Shown in pieces: positions 56,560 to 64,000 of a stretch of DNA of 64,000 nucleotides. The notes below the pieces were generated by a model that did no database searches, was not told the origin of the DNA, and was given only the letters and a program-made list of their open reading frames with translations. Made by a program: the position numbers and the translations under genes. The DNA comes from Weissella ceti (lineage in GTDB: Bacteria > Bacillota > Bacilli > Lactobacillales > Lactobacillaceae). Positions within the stretch are counted from its first letter, which is position 1, and the number at the start of each line of letters is the position of its first letter. Where the stretch lies: the NCBI RefSeq assembly GCF_018394055.1, contig NZ_CP074441.1, positions 1,240,001 to 1,304,000 on the forward strand, written 5' to 3'.

Positions 56560-56880
56560 AAGTATTAGAACTAAACAAAGTGATCAGGAAAGTAATTTGG
56601 ATTTATCCTCCTCAGAGAGACAACGGTGGTGCAAGTTGTCGTGTGATAACCAAATGAAAATGACCTGTGATTGGCGTTGATGAGCAGCAAGTCTGTAAGT
56701 TAACGACGGATTGGTCTCCGTTATCAGGACACACGAATCGGCATAGCATCATTTCGCTCACTGCCTGCTCGTTGCAAGGTCTTTTTGGGTAACCAAAAGA
56801 TAAACTAGAATGGTAACACGAGGTGACTCGTTTCTATTGTGTCTTTCGCAGCTGCGACACATAGGAACGGGTCTTTTTTT
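56560..56880 (+). ncRNA. T-box riboswitch, methionine specifier
   Basis: A complete T-box leader. Stem I has a specifier loop closed by CAGG/CCTG and ATTTGG/CCAAAT; its 5' side holds AGTA and its 3' side GAAAATGA, giving the codon ATG at 56660-56662. The T-box sequence AGAATGGTAACACG is at 56807-56820, with TGGT complementary to an uncharged ACCA end. The terminator is a long stem (arms starting GACTCGTTTC and ending GGAACGGGTC, 56825-56873) and a T run. Uncharged tRNA-Met turns on the importer operon. Confidence 0.93.
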
Positions 56881-56907
56881 GTGCCATAAAATTTAAGGAG
56901 AGAGATT

Positions 56908-57768
56908 ATGAATACGAAATTGAAAATTGCTGGAACTGCATTAGCTACTTTTGCCCTAACTGTAACTGGTATGGGATTACTAACTACTGAACGTCCAAAT
57001 AATGGTACTTCAAGTAATAATGACTCACCTACTGTAACGATTGGGTTAGTTGGTTCATCTGATAAGGAATTATGGGATTCTGTTGCTAAAACCGCTAAGG
57101 ATGAATACGGTATTACGGTTAAGACCAAGACATTCACTGATTACAATCAACCTAATAAAGCTGTGGCAGACGGTTCAATTGACTTGAACGCCTTCCAGCA
57201 TAATGACTTCTTAAAGAACTGGAATGCTTCAAACAATAACCAATTAGTCGGCATTGGGGATACAGCCATTTCACCCCTGCGTCTTTACTCAGATTCTTTG
57301 AAGACTGTATCAGACTTTAAGGCTGGTGACACCATTGTTGTTCCTAACGATCCGACTAATGAAGCACGTGCATTACAACTATTGGCCCAAGCAAAGCTAA
57401 TTGATATCAAGAAAACAGCAATGCCTACTGTCAAAGACATTACTAAAAACAATAAGGATTTGAAGATTAAGGCAGTTGCCGCTGACCAAACTGCTTCAAA
57501 CCTAAAGTCAGGTAATGTGGCCGGGGCCGTTATCAATTCTAACTACGCCGTTGAAGCTAAGGTCGATCCAGAAACTGCAATCTTCGTTGAGCCACTAACT
57601 AAAGCATCTAAGCCATGGATTAACATTATTGCAGCTAAGAAGGATCAAAAGGATAATGACAACTACGCTAAGGTCGTGAAGTCATTCCAAACAGAAACAA
57701 CAAAACAATACTTCAAAAAGCACTGGGGTGACACTCAAATTGCAGCTTGGGATTTGGATCTAAAATAA
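56908..57768 (+). CDS. metQ: Methionine ABC transporter substrate-binding protein MetQ
   Basis: A 286-residue NlpA/MetQ-family protein: IGLVGSSDKELWDSVAKTAKDEYGI, KTFTDYNQPNKAVADGSIDLNAFQHNDFLKNW and the binding-site region ALVNSNYA-like AVINSNYAVEAK. The N-terminal segment KLKIAGTALATFALTVTGMGLLTT is hydrophobic but has no lipobox cysteine, so it is either released or held by an uncleaved helix. It is preceded by the Met T-box and followed by metN after nine bases. Confidence 0.93.
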   Translation: MNTKLKIAGTALATFALTVTGMGLLTTERPNNGTSSNNDSPTVTIGLVGSSDKELWDSVAKTAKDEYGITVKTKTFTDYNQPNKAVADGSIDLNAFQHNDFLKNWNASNNNQLVGIGDTAISPLRLYSDSLKTVSDFKAGDTIVVPNDPTNEARALQLLAQAKLIDIKKTAMPTVKDITKNNKDLKIKAVAADQTASNLKSGNVAGAVINSNYAVEAKVDPETAIFVEPLTKASKPWINIIAAKKDQKDNDNYAKVVKSFQTETTKQYFKKHWGDTQIAAWDLDLK

Positions 57769-57777
57769 GGAGTTCTT

Positions 57778-58836
57778 ATGCCGATTATTGAATTAAAGAA
57801 TATTAACGTCACATTTAAACAAGGACAACGTAATATCGTTGCTGTGCAAAATGAAAGCCTAACTGTTGAAGCTGGTGACATCTACGGTATCGTAGGTTAC
57901 TCAGGAGCTGGTAAGTCTACGCTTGTCCGTAACATTAACCTACTCCAACGCCCAACATCTGGGGAAGTTATCATTAATGGTCAAGACCTAACGAAGCTAT
58001 CTTCTAAAGACTTACGTAATCAACGTAAGAAGATTGGGATGATTTTCCAACACTTCAATTTGCTAGATGAAATCACAGTCTTTGATAATGTCCTACAACC
58101 ACTAAAGCACGCTTCACTAAGCACAGCTGAAAAGAAAGCTAAAGTTTCCGAGCTATTAGAATTAGTTGGTCTATCTGATCGAGCTGGTAACTACCCGTCA
58201 CAACTATCTGGTGGTCAAAAGCAACGTGTTGCCATTGCGCGTGCGTTGGTTAATGATCCTGACATCTTGCTTTCTGACGAAGCAACGTCTGCGCTTGATC
58301 CACGTACAACGAACCAAATTTTGAAACTACTAAAAGAAGTTAATCAAACATTGGGTGTCACAATCATTATGATTACCCACGAAATGCAAGTCGTTAAGGA
58401 AATCGCCAATAAAGTTGCGGTGATGGAAAATGGTCACATTATCGAACGTGGTTCACTACTTGAAATCTTTACCAACCCACAAAAGACCCTAACTAAGGAC
58501 TTTATCAATACAGCTACTAATCTAGATGCTGCATTAGAAAATGTCCAAGAACTATTGGCGACACGTCCCTTAGATGCGAATAGTAAACTTGTCCAAATCC
58601 ACTATGTTGGAAATGATACAGCACAACCATTGTTAGCAACAATCTATGCTGATTACGGCGTGGCACCAAACATTCTATACTCAAACATGGAAATCCTAAC
58701 ACAAACACCTGTAGGACTCGCTATCGCAGTCTTTAGTGGTCCAAGTGAAGCTGCGATTAACGACGCACTACAACACTTCCGTGATCAAGGTGTTGGTATC
58801 AAAATCTTAAATGAAGGAGGAAATGCCAATGCTTAA
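57778..58836 (+). CDS. metN: Methionine ABC transporter ATP-binding protein MetN
   Basis: A 352-residue ATPase with Walker [11 protein letters not shown]-loop [13 protein letters not shown], signature [33 protein letters not shown] and H-loop ITHEMQ. The C-terminal ~90 residues are the NIL regulatory domain, which binds methionine and inhibits transport. It overlaps metI by eight bases. Confidence 0.96.
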   Translation: MPIIELKNINVTFKQGQRNIVAVQNESLTVEAGDIYGIVGYSGAGKSTLVRNINLLQRPTSGEVIINGQDLTKLSSKDLRNQRKKIGMIFQHFNLLDEITVFDNVLQPLKHASLSTAEKKAKVSELLELVGLSDRAGNYPSQLSGGQKQRVAIARALVNDPDILLSDEATSALDPRTTNQILKLLKEVNQTLGVTIIMITHEMQVVKEIANKVAVMENGHIIERGSLLEIFTNPQKTLTKDFINTATNLDAALENVQELLATRPLDANSKLVQIHYVGNDTAQPLLATIYADYGVAPNILYSNMEILTQTPVGLAIAVFSGPSEAAINDALQHFRDQGVGIKILNEGGNANA

Positions 58837-59524
58837 TTGGATTGAAACGAATTTCCCTAACGTCTATAACCTAGGTTGGACCGGTGACGGTGCCTGGGGA
58901 ACATCTATCTTTGAAACACTATACATGACTTGTGGTTCTGCGATTTTCGGTGGTCTACTTGGTTTAATCTTTGGAATCGGATTGGTTCTAACTGATGCGA
59001 ACGGTATTATGCCTAATAAGGTTGCTTTCCAGTTCCTAGACAAGTTTGTCTCAATTGGCCGTGCAATTCCTTTCATTATCATGGTTGTTATCTTCTCTCC
59101 ATTGACGCAATTCGTGGCCGGAACAACAATCGGTCCAACTGCTGCATTAGTGCCCCTTTCATTGGGGGTATTCCCCTTCTTCGCGCGCCAAGTGCAAGTT
59201 GCCCTCCTAGGTGTATCTACTGGTAAGGTTGAAGCAGCACGTTCATACGGTGCAACCAACTGGGACATCATTACATCCGTTTACCTACGTGAAGGTCTAT
59301 CAGAACTAATTCGTGTTTCTACAGTCACAACCATTAGCCTAGTTGGATTAACAACGATGGCGGGAGCTATTGGTGCCGGTGGTTTAGGAACTACTGCCAT
59401 TGTTACTGGATACCAACGTTTCCAACCCGATGTTATGTGGACAGCCACAATCATCGTGCTACTATTGATCCTATTAATTCAATTCACTGGTGATGCTTTA
59501 GCTAAGCTAAGCCGTCACGGTTAA
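58829..59524 (+). CDS. metI: Methionine ABC transporter permease MetI
   Basis: A 231-residue permease with about five membrane segments and the EAA-like coupling loop [28 protein letters not shown]. The start at 58829 ([12 protein letters not shown]) has GGAGG eight bases upstream; an ATG six bases earlier is too close to it. Last gene of metQNI. Confidence 0.95.
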   Translation: MLNWIETNFPNVYNLGWTGDGAWGTSIFETLYMTCGSAIFGGLLGLIFGIGLVLTDANGIMPNKVAFQFLDKFVSIGRAIPFIIMVVIFSPLTQFVAGTTIGPTAALVPLSLGVFPFFARQVQVALLGVSTGKVEAARSYGATNWDIITSVYLREGLSELIRVSTVTTISLVGLTTMAGAIGAGGLGTTAIVTGYQRFQPDVMWTATIIVLLLILLIQFTGDALAKLSRHG

Positions 59525-59577
59525 CCAGTAGTTATTTAACACAGCGTTGTTTAATAAATCATCTAAATATACAAAAA

Positions 59578-59612
59578 GAACCTCAATCTAACACATCGTT
59601 AGACTGAGGCTC
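59578..59612 (+). terminator. Terminator after metI
   Basis: ACCTCAATCTAAC pairs with GTTAGACTGAGG (one mismatch) around ACATC, followed by a T-rich tract. Confidence 0.85.
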
Positions 59613-59891
59613 TTTCTTTATCAATATATCCATCCAGGGTACATCATTTCAATACCGATCGCTGTTGATACAACGTACTCATCCATAATGACCCGAATAT
59701 AAAAACCCCATGGCATATCTACCAAGAGGTTTTATGTTATCGATGGTAATTGTAGATACAAAAAAACCTCACACACTAAGAGGCGCGACACGAGTGTCAT
59801 TCAACCTAGACTCGGCAATGCCATCATCATAGCGGTTTATACCTCAAAGCATGAGAGATTTGATTGTTAATGTAAAGTAGTTACTTTAGAA
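59613..59891. other. Gene-free interval between convergent metI and rplQ
   Basis: No gene is supported. A short stem CCTC/GAGG followed on the minus strand by seven T residues (about 59762-59783) may terminate the rplQ transcript. Confidence 0.45.
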
Positions 59892-60278
59892 TTAGTCAAC
59901 CAATTGCAAAAGAACCATAGGAGCAGCGTCTCCACGACGTTGGTCCATCTTTAGAATACGAGTGTAACCACCCGCACGACCCTCAAAGCGTGGTGCAACT
60001 TCGTTAAACAAGTATTGCACAGCATTTTGAATCTTAACGTTTTCTTCTTCAGAAACGTTTACGTCCGCAACTACGTTACGTAGGAAAGCAGCAGCCTTAC
60101 GGCGTGATGCCAAGTCTCCATGCTTACCTAATGTAATTATCTTATCAGCAGTACGGCGAACTTCCTTCGCACGTGCTTCTGTAGTTTGGATTGATCCGTT
60201 GATCAACAATTGTGTTGTCAAGTCGCGCAACAAAGCCTTACGTTGTGCGCTAGAACGTCCTAACTTACGGTATCCCAT
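59892..60278 (-). CDS. rplQ: 50S ribosomal protein L17
   Basis: A 128-residue L17 starting [24 protein letters not shown] and ending [24 protein letters not shown], with the family insertion ([29 protein letters not shown]). It follows rpoA by 38 bases and ends the alpha operon. Confidence 0.98.
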   Translation of the reverse strand: MGYRKLGRSSAQRKALLRDLTTQLLINGSIQTTEARAKEVRRTADKIITLGKHGDLASRRKAAAFLRNVVADVNVSEEENVKIQNAVQYLFNEVAPRFEGRAGGYTRILKMDQRRGDAAPMVLLQLVD

Positions 60279-60316
60279 GAGTGTATTCTCCTTTACTTGG
60301 ATTTATCTATTTAGGT

Positions 60317-61261
60317 TTAGTCTTCCTTGCGGAAGCCTAGTCCTAGTGCTGTTAGCTTATCTTGGATTTCGTCAAGTGACTTACGTCCAAGGTTACGCAC
60401 ATTCATCATTTGGTTTTCTGAGCGATCAGTCAACTCTTGAATCGTGTTAATTCCAGCACGCTTTAGACAATTGTATGAGCGAACTGAAAGGTCCAATTCT
60501 TCAATCGGAACTTCCGCATGCTTGCTCGTTGTTGTTTCTTCCTTGTCTAGCATAACTTGTGTTTCCACCGCACGCTCTGACAATTCAACGAATGGGTTCA
60601 AGTGGTCTGACAAGATACGAGCTGCCAATGAGATTGCCTCAGTAACAGAAAGTGATCCATCAGTCCAGATGTCCATTGTCAACTTGTCGAAATCGTTACG
60701 TTGACCAACACGAGTTTCTTCGACTTGGTAGTTAACGCGTTCGATAGGGGTGTAGATTGAATCAATTGCTAGAACTCCGATTGGCATGTTTGAATGCAAT
60801 TCTTTGTTCTGATCTCCTGAAACATACCCACGTCCACGTTCCGCTGTAAGCGTCATGTGCAACGTTGCCCCTGCCGCAACAGTGGCGATGTGCAAATCCT
60901 TGTTCAAGATTTCAACATCCGCATCACCGATGATATCACCGGCAGTAACCATTGCTGGACCATTTACGTTAACTTCGAGTGTTTTTGCATCATCGCTATC
61001 AATACGCATTGCAACCTTTTTAAGGTTTAGGATGATTTGCGTAACATCTTCAACAACGCCTTCGACGGTTGAAAATTCGTGCAAAACTCCATCAATTTGT
61101 ACTGAGTTGATTGCAGCCCCTGGTAATGAAGACAACAAAACACGGCGTAGGGAATTCCCTAGAGTAGTTCCATAACCACGTTCAAGCGGTTCAACCACAA
61201 ACTTACCGTAGTTACCATCATCTTCAACCAAAGTAATCTTTGGGTTTTCGAATTCAAGCAT
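60317..61261 (-). CDS. rpoA: DNA-directed RNA polymerase subunit alpha
   Basis: A 314-residue alpha subunit: N-terminal dimerisation domain ([34 protein letters not shown]) and C-terminal domain that contacts UP elements and activators ([40 protein letters not shown]). Between rpsK and rplQ, the universal position. Confidence 0.98.
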   Translation of the reverse strand: MLEFENPKITLVEDDGNYGKFVVEPLERGYGTTLGNSLRRVLLSSLPGAAINSVQIDGVLHEFSTVEGVVEDVTQIILNLKKVAMRIDSDDAKTLEVNVNGPAMVTAGDIIGDADVEILNKDLHIATVAAGATLHMTLTAERGRGYVSGDQNKELHSNMPIGVLAIDSIYTPIERVNYQVEETRVGQRNDFDKLTMDIWTDGSLSVTEAISLAARILSDHLNPFVELSERAVETQVMLDKEETTTSKHAEVPIEELDLSVRSYNCLKRAGINTIQELTDRSENQMMNVRNLGRKSLDEIQDKLTALGLGFRKED

Positions 61262-61309
61262 ACTGTTTGTCCCCTTTCAAAGCGTTTTGTGAACTAGTTG
61301 TAGTAACAA

Positions 61310-61696
61310 TTAGACACGACGACGCTTTGGTGGGCGACATCCGTTGTGTGGTACTGGAGTAACGTCCTTAATTGAAGTTACTTCCAAACCAGCAGCGGCC
61401 AAGGCACGGATAGCTGATTCACGTCCTGAACCAGGACCCTTAACAGTAACCGCTACAGTCTTCATTCCGTTTTCCATTGCTCCCTTAGTAGCAGCTTCGG
61501 CGGCCATTTGCGCAGCAAATGGAGTTGACTTACGGCTTCCCTTGAAACCAAGAGAACCAGCTGAAGACCAAGCAACAGCATTACCTTGAACGTCTGTGAT
61601 CATAACGATCGTGTTGTTGAATGTTGCGTGGATGTGAACTACACCTGCTTCAATATTCTTCTTAACACGACGCTTACGAGTATTACGACCTGCCAT
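61310..61696 (-). CDS. rpsK: 30S ribosomal protein S11
   Basis: A 128-residue S11 starting [31 protein letters not shown] and ending [21 protein letters not shown]. The ATG at 61696 gives the usual N-terminus; a TTG two codons upstream is possible but less likely. Confidence 0.97.
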   Translation of the reverse strand: MAGRNTRKRRVKKNIEAGVVHIHATFNNTIVMITDVQGNAVAWSSAGSLGFKGSRKSTPFAAQMAAEAATKGAMENGMKTVAVTVKGPGSGRESAIRALAAAGLEVTSIKDVTPVPHNGCRPPKRRRV

Positions 61697-61727
61697 AATC
61701 AAGTAATCTCCTTTCTTTAAAAATTAA

Positions 61728-62093
61728 TTACTTCTTCTTACCTGCAATTGCAACAGCTGGGCCCTTTCGAGTACGAGCATTGTTCTTCGTGTTTTGACCA
61801 CGAACAGGCAAGCCCTTACGATGACGGATACCACGGTATGAAGCCATTTCTTGCAAGTTTTTAATGTTCATTGAGATTTCGCGACGCAAGTCACCTTCCA
61901 CCTTAATTCCGTCTACGACGGCACGGATGGCGTCTTCTTGGTCGGGAGTCAAGTCTCGAACACGAACATCTTCTGAAACACCAACTTCACTCAAAATGTT
62001 TTGAGCAGTAGTGCTACCGATTCCATATACATATGTCAATGCGATCACGATACGCTTATCGCGAGGCAAATCAACACCAGCAATACGAGCCAT
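61728..62093 (-). CDS. rpsM: 30S ribosomal protein S13
   Basis: A 121-residue S13 starting [26 protein letters not shown] with the C-terminal [24 protein letters not shown] tail that contacts the P-site tRNA. Confidence 0.98.
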   Translation of the reverse strand: MARIAGVDLPRDKRIVIALTYVYGIGSTTAQNILSEVGVSEDVRVRDLTPDQEDAIRAVVDGIKVEGDLRREISMNIKNLQEMASYRGIRHRKGLPVRGQNTKNNARTRKGPAVAIAGKKK

Positions 62094-62134
62094 TACGATT
62101 ACCTCCTATAAATTTTATATATTTTAAGGAAAAA

Positions 62135-62254
62135 TTACTTTCCTTGACGTTGCTTGTGCTTTGGGTTTGCTGAGCAAATCACCATAACACGACCGTTACG
62201 CTTGATAGTCTTACAACTATCGCACATAGGCTTAACAGATGGACGAACCTTCAT
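62135..62254 (-). CDS. rpmJ: 50S ribosomal protein L36
   Basis: A 39-residue L36, [19 protein letters not shown], then [14 protein letters not shown]. The zinc-binding CxxC...C...H set is present. It lies between infA and rpsM as usual. Confidence 0.96.
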   Translation of the reverse strand: MKVRPSVKPMCDSCKTIKRNGRVMVICSANPKHKQRQGK

Positions 62255-62287
62255 GATATTTACCTCCCCTTGGGTTTTTTAACTTGA

Positions 62288-62506
62288 CTATTTAATGTAG
62301 CGGTATGTGATACGGCCCTTAGTCAAGTCGTATGGCGACATTTCTACCGTTACGCGATCACCGGGCAAGATACGAATGAAATTCTTACGGATCTTACCTG
62401 ATACGTGAGCTAAAATTGTCGCTCCGTTTTCCAATTCAACGGTAAACATGGCATTTGGTAATGTTTCTTTAACAATACCAGAAATTTCAATAACATCTTT
62501 GGCCAC
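62288..62506 (-). CDS. infA: Translation initiation factor IF-1
   Basis: A 72-residue OB-fold protein starting [28 protein letters not shown] and ending [17 protein letters not shown]. It binds the ribosomal A site during initiation. AGGAGGC precedes the ATG. Confidence 0.98.
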   Translation of the reverse strand: MAKDVIEISGIVKETLPNAMFTVELENGATILAHVSGKIRKNFIRILPGDRVTVEMSPYDLTKGRITYRYIK

Positions 62507-62597
62507 GTTGTTGCCTCCTTAGTGTGACATTGGAGAACGTAACAAGTCATTATAGCAGACAATATATATTTATTCAACATTTATTGTCTGAGACTTA

Positions 62598-63164
62598 TTA
62601 CCCTTCCAAATTATCAAGTACCTTTTCTACATCGGCGAACACTTGGCTAAGTTCACGTGTTCCGTCAATTTCATGCAAGATGTTTTTATCTGCATAGTAA
62701 TCGGCGATAGGTTGTGTCAACTTTCCGTTAACATCCAAACGATTCTGAATAACTTCAGGTGTATCGTCTGCACGTCCGCGGGCCATCATACGTTCAACCA
62801 ACACGTCGTTATCAGCTGTGAAATAAAGAACGCCGTCAATTGAGCGATCGTTCTTTGCCAACATAGTTTGCAATGCCTCAGCTTGGTCAATGTTACGTGG
62901 ATAACCATCTAGAATGAATCCAGCTGATGTATCAGGTTGAGCCAAACGCTCTTCCACAATACCGTTCGTAACTGAATCGGGAACTAGGTTACCTGAGTCC
63001 ATGTAAGACTTAGCTTCCAAGCCCAATTCTGTTTCGTTCGCCATTGCTTCACGGAACATATCTCCAGTACTGATGTGCGGCAAGTTGTATGCTTCCACAA
63101 TCTTTGCAGCCTGAGTACCTTTTCCTACGCCTGGTAGTCCCAGGAGAATGATATTCTTGCTCAT
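62598..63164 (-). CDS. adk: Adenylate kinase
   Basis: Interconverts ATP + AMP and 2 ADP. The 188 residues show the P-loop GLPGVGKGTQA, the AMP-binding HISTGDMFREA and GFILDGYPRN. The LID is the short type without zinc cysteines. Its ATG overlaps the secY stop (ATGA), so the two are translationally coupled. Confidence 0.97.
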   Translation of the reverse strand: MSKNIILLGLPGVGKGTQAAKIVEAYNLPHISTGDMFREAMANETELGLEAKSYMDSGNLVPDSVTNGIVEERLAQPDTSAGFILDGYPRNIDQAEALQTMLAKNDRSIDGVLYFTADNDVLVERMMARGRADDTPEVIQNRLDVNGKLTQPIADYYADKNILHEIDGTRELSQVFADVEKVLDNLEG

Positions 63165-64000
63165 TTTGCTTCGACTCCTTCTTGAATAAATCCAACATAC
63201 TGTCGCTTCATCATCAATCCTTCAAGCTGGCGAATTAAGTCAATTGCGACACCAATAACGATCAAAATTGACGTTCCTGACATTGCAAGGTTACTGTCCA
63301 ACCCGAAGAAATAAGCGGCTAGGATTGGGGCCAAAGCGACAAATCCTAGGAATAGCGATCCGACTGATGATAAACGCAATAGAAGAGATGAAAGCCATTC
63401 TTCAGTTGCCTTACCAGGACGAACACCAACAATATAACTACCTTGCTTTTGCAAGTTCTCCGCAATCTTTTCAGGATTAATCTGAACGAAAGCGTAGAAG
63501 AATGTAAACAAGATAATAAGAGTGGTATACAAAATCCCACCTTGCAAAGTTTGCATGTCTAGGAATTGCATCGCCGTTGTATACCAACTAGCATCACCAA
63601 ACTTTCCCGCAAACAATTGTAGAATTGTTTGTGGTGTCACGATAAGTGACGAAGCAAAGATGACGGGAATCACACCAGCAACATTGACTTTCAAAGGTAA
63701 GTAAGACGTGCTTCCTGAACCCTTTGATTGTCGTGTATATTGCATTGGAATCTTGCGAATAGCTTGGTTAAACCAAGTAACAAAGCTAATCACAACGACA
63801 AAGATAATTGCCAATCCCAATAGGAAAGCCCAACCACGCGCTTGGTCAGGACTTGCGATAATGTGTTCCTTAAATAGTTGATACACATCTGCAGGGAATC
63901 GAGAAATGATTCCTGCAAAAATTAGCATTGAGACACCTTGCCCAAGACCACGGTCTGTGATCATATCACCCAACCAGACAGCGAACATAGTTCCTGCTGT
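63161..64000 (-). CDS. secY: Preprotein translocase subunit SecY (5' end outside window)
   Basis: The C-terminal 279 residues of SecY; the frame is open to the right edge. Membrane segments and conserved loops are clear: WLGDMITDRGLGQGVSMLIFAGII, the cytoplasmic loop QSKGSGSTSYLPLKVNVAGVIPVIFASSL that binds SecA and ribosomes, and GVRPGKATEEWLSS. It forms the translocon with SecE. Followed by adk. Confidence 0.97.
   Translation of the reverse strand, partial: TAGTMFAVWLGDMITDRGLGQGVSMLIFAGIISRFPADVYQLFKEHIIASPDQARGWAFLLGLAIIFVVVISFVTWFNQAIRKIPMQYTRQSKGSGSTSYLPLKVNVAGVIPVIFASSLIVTPQTILQLFAGKFGDASWYTTAMQFLDMQTLQGGILYTTLIILFTFFYAFVQINPEKIAENLQKQGSYIVGVRPGKATEEWLSSLLLRLSSVGSLFLGFVALAPILAAYFFGLDSNLAMSGTSILIVIGVAIDLIRQLEGLMMKRQYVGFIQEGVEAK

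Overview
The window looks like a chromosome segment of a heterofermentative lactic acid bacterium in the Leuconostoc/Weissella branch of Lactobacillaceae. The evidence is Gram-positive gene order (rapZ-yvcK-whiA, ecfA1-ecfA2-ecfT-truA-rplM-rpsI, secY-adk-infA-rpmJ-rpsM-rpsK-rpoA-rplQ), a D-lactate dehydrogenase, the acetoin pair alsS/aldB, a secreted LysM-CHAP protein of the kind common in this group, and strong AAG/CGT/TTG codon bias in housekeeping genes. The species cannot be fixed from sequence reading alone.

Layout. 1-2.4 kb: an AT-rich accessory locus on the minus strand, an OLD-family ATPase/TOPRIM nuclease followed by a UvrD-like helicase that runs off the left edge (a Gabija-type anti-phage pair), next to tRNA-Lys. 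2.6-12 kb: prfB, secA, gltX, radA, dut, a GNAT protein, a catalytically altered NlpC/P60 protein, and a LysM-CHAP protein. 12-18 kb: a ClpE-like chaperone under a CIRCE-like operator, a quinone-oxidoreductase-like enzyme, then alsS and aldB on the plus strand (pyruvate to acetoin). 18-21 kb: an MqsR-like toxin-antitoxin pair, tRNA-Gln, a MarR regulator with an apparent 5' frameshift, usp with a cre-like promoter, and rpmF. 21-30 kb: ldhD with a Rex-like box followed by a PTS EIIC, then clpP, whiA, yvcK, rapZ and uvrA. 30-34.5 kb: a small membrane protein, a GntP permease, and a decaying stretch with a frameshifted ComX-like sigma factor and a frameshifted coiled-coil/sunset-domain membrane protein. 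34.6-39 kb: rpsI, rplM, truA and the ECF energy-coupling module.

39-46 kb: an acyltransferase, a SpoU methyltransferase, an NDH-2 fused to a DoxX-like membrane domain, a Zn/Mn ABC importer and msrB. 46-55.8 kb: rplL/rplJ with an L10 leader, rplA, rplK, nusG, secE, rpmG, a SigH/ComX-type sigma factor, rlmB, mrnC, cysS, nadE and pncB. 56-59.5 kb (plus strand): orphan arsC, then a methionine T-box controlling metQ-metN-metI. 59.9-64 kb: the right half of the spc/alpha ribosomal operon, ending inside secY.

Most of the window is ordinary core genome. The most notable points are the Gabija-type pair beside a tRNA gene, three genes that appear frameshifted near short repeats or a stop codon, a possible switchable hairpin over the ComX-like start, a pseudo-enzyme of the NlpC/P60 family, two ABC binding proteins without a lipobox cysteine, and readable operators (CIRCE, Rex, cre) overlapping promoters.
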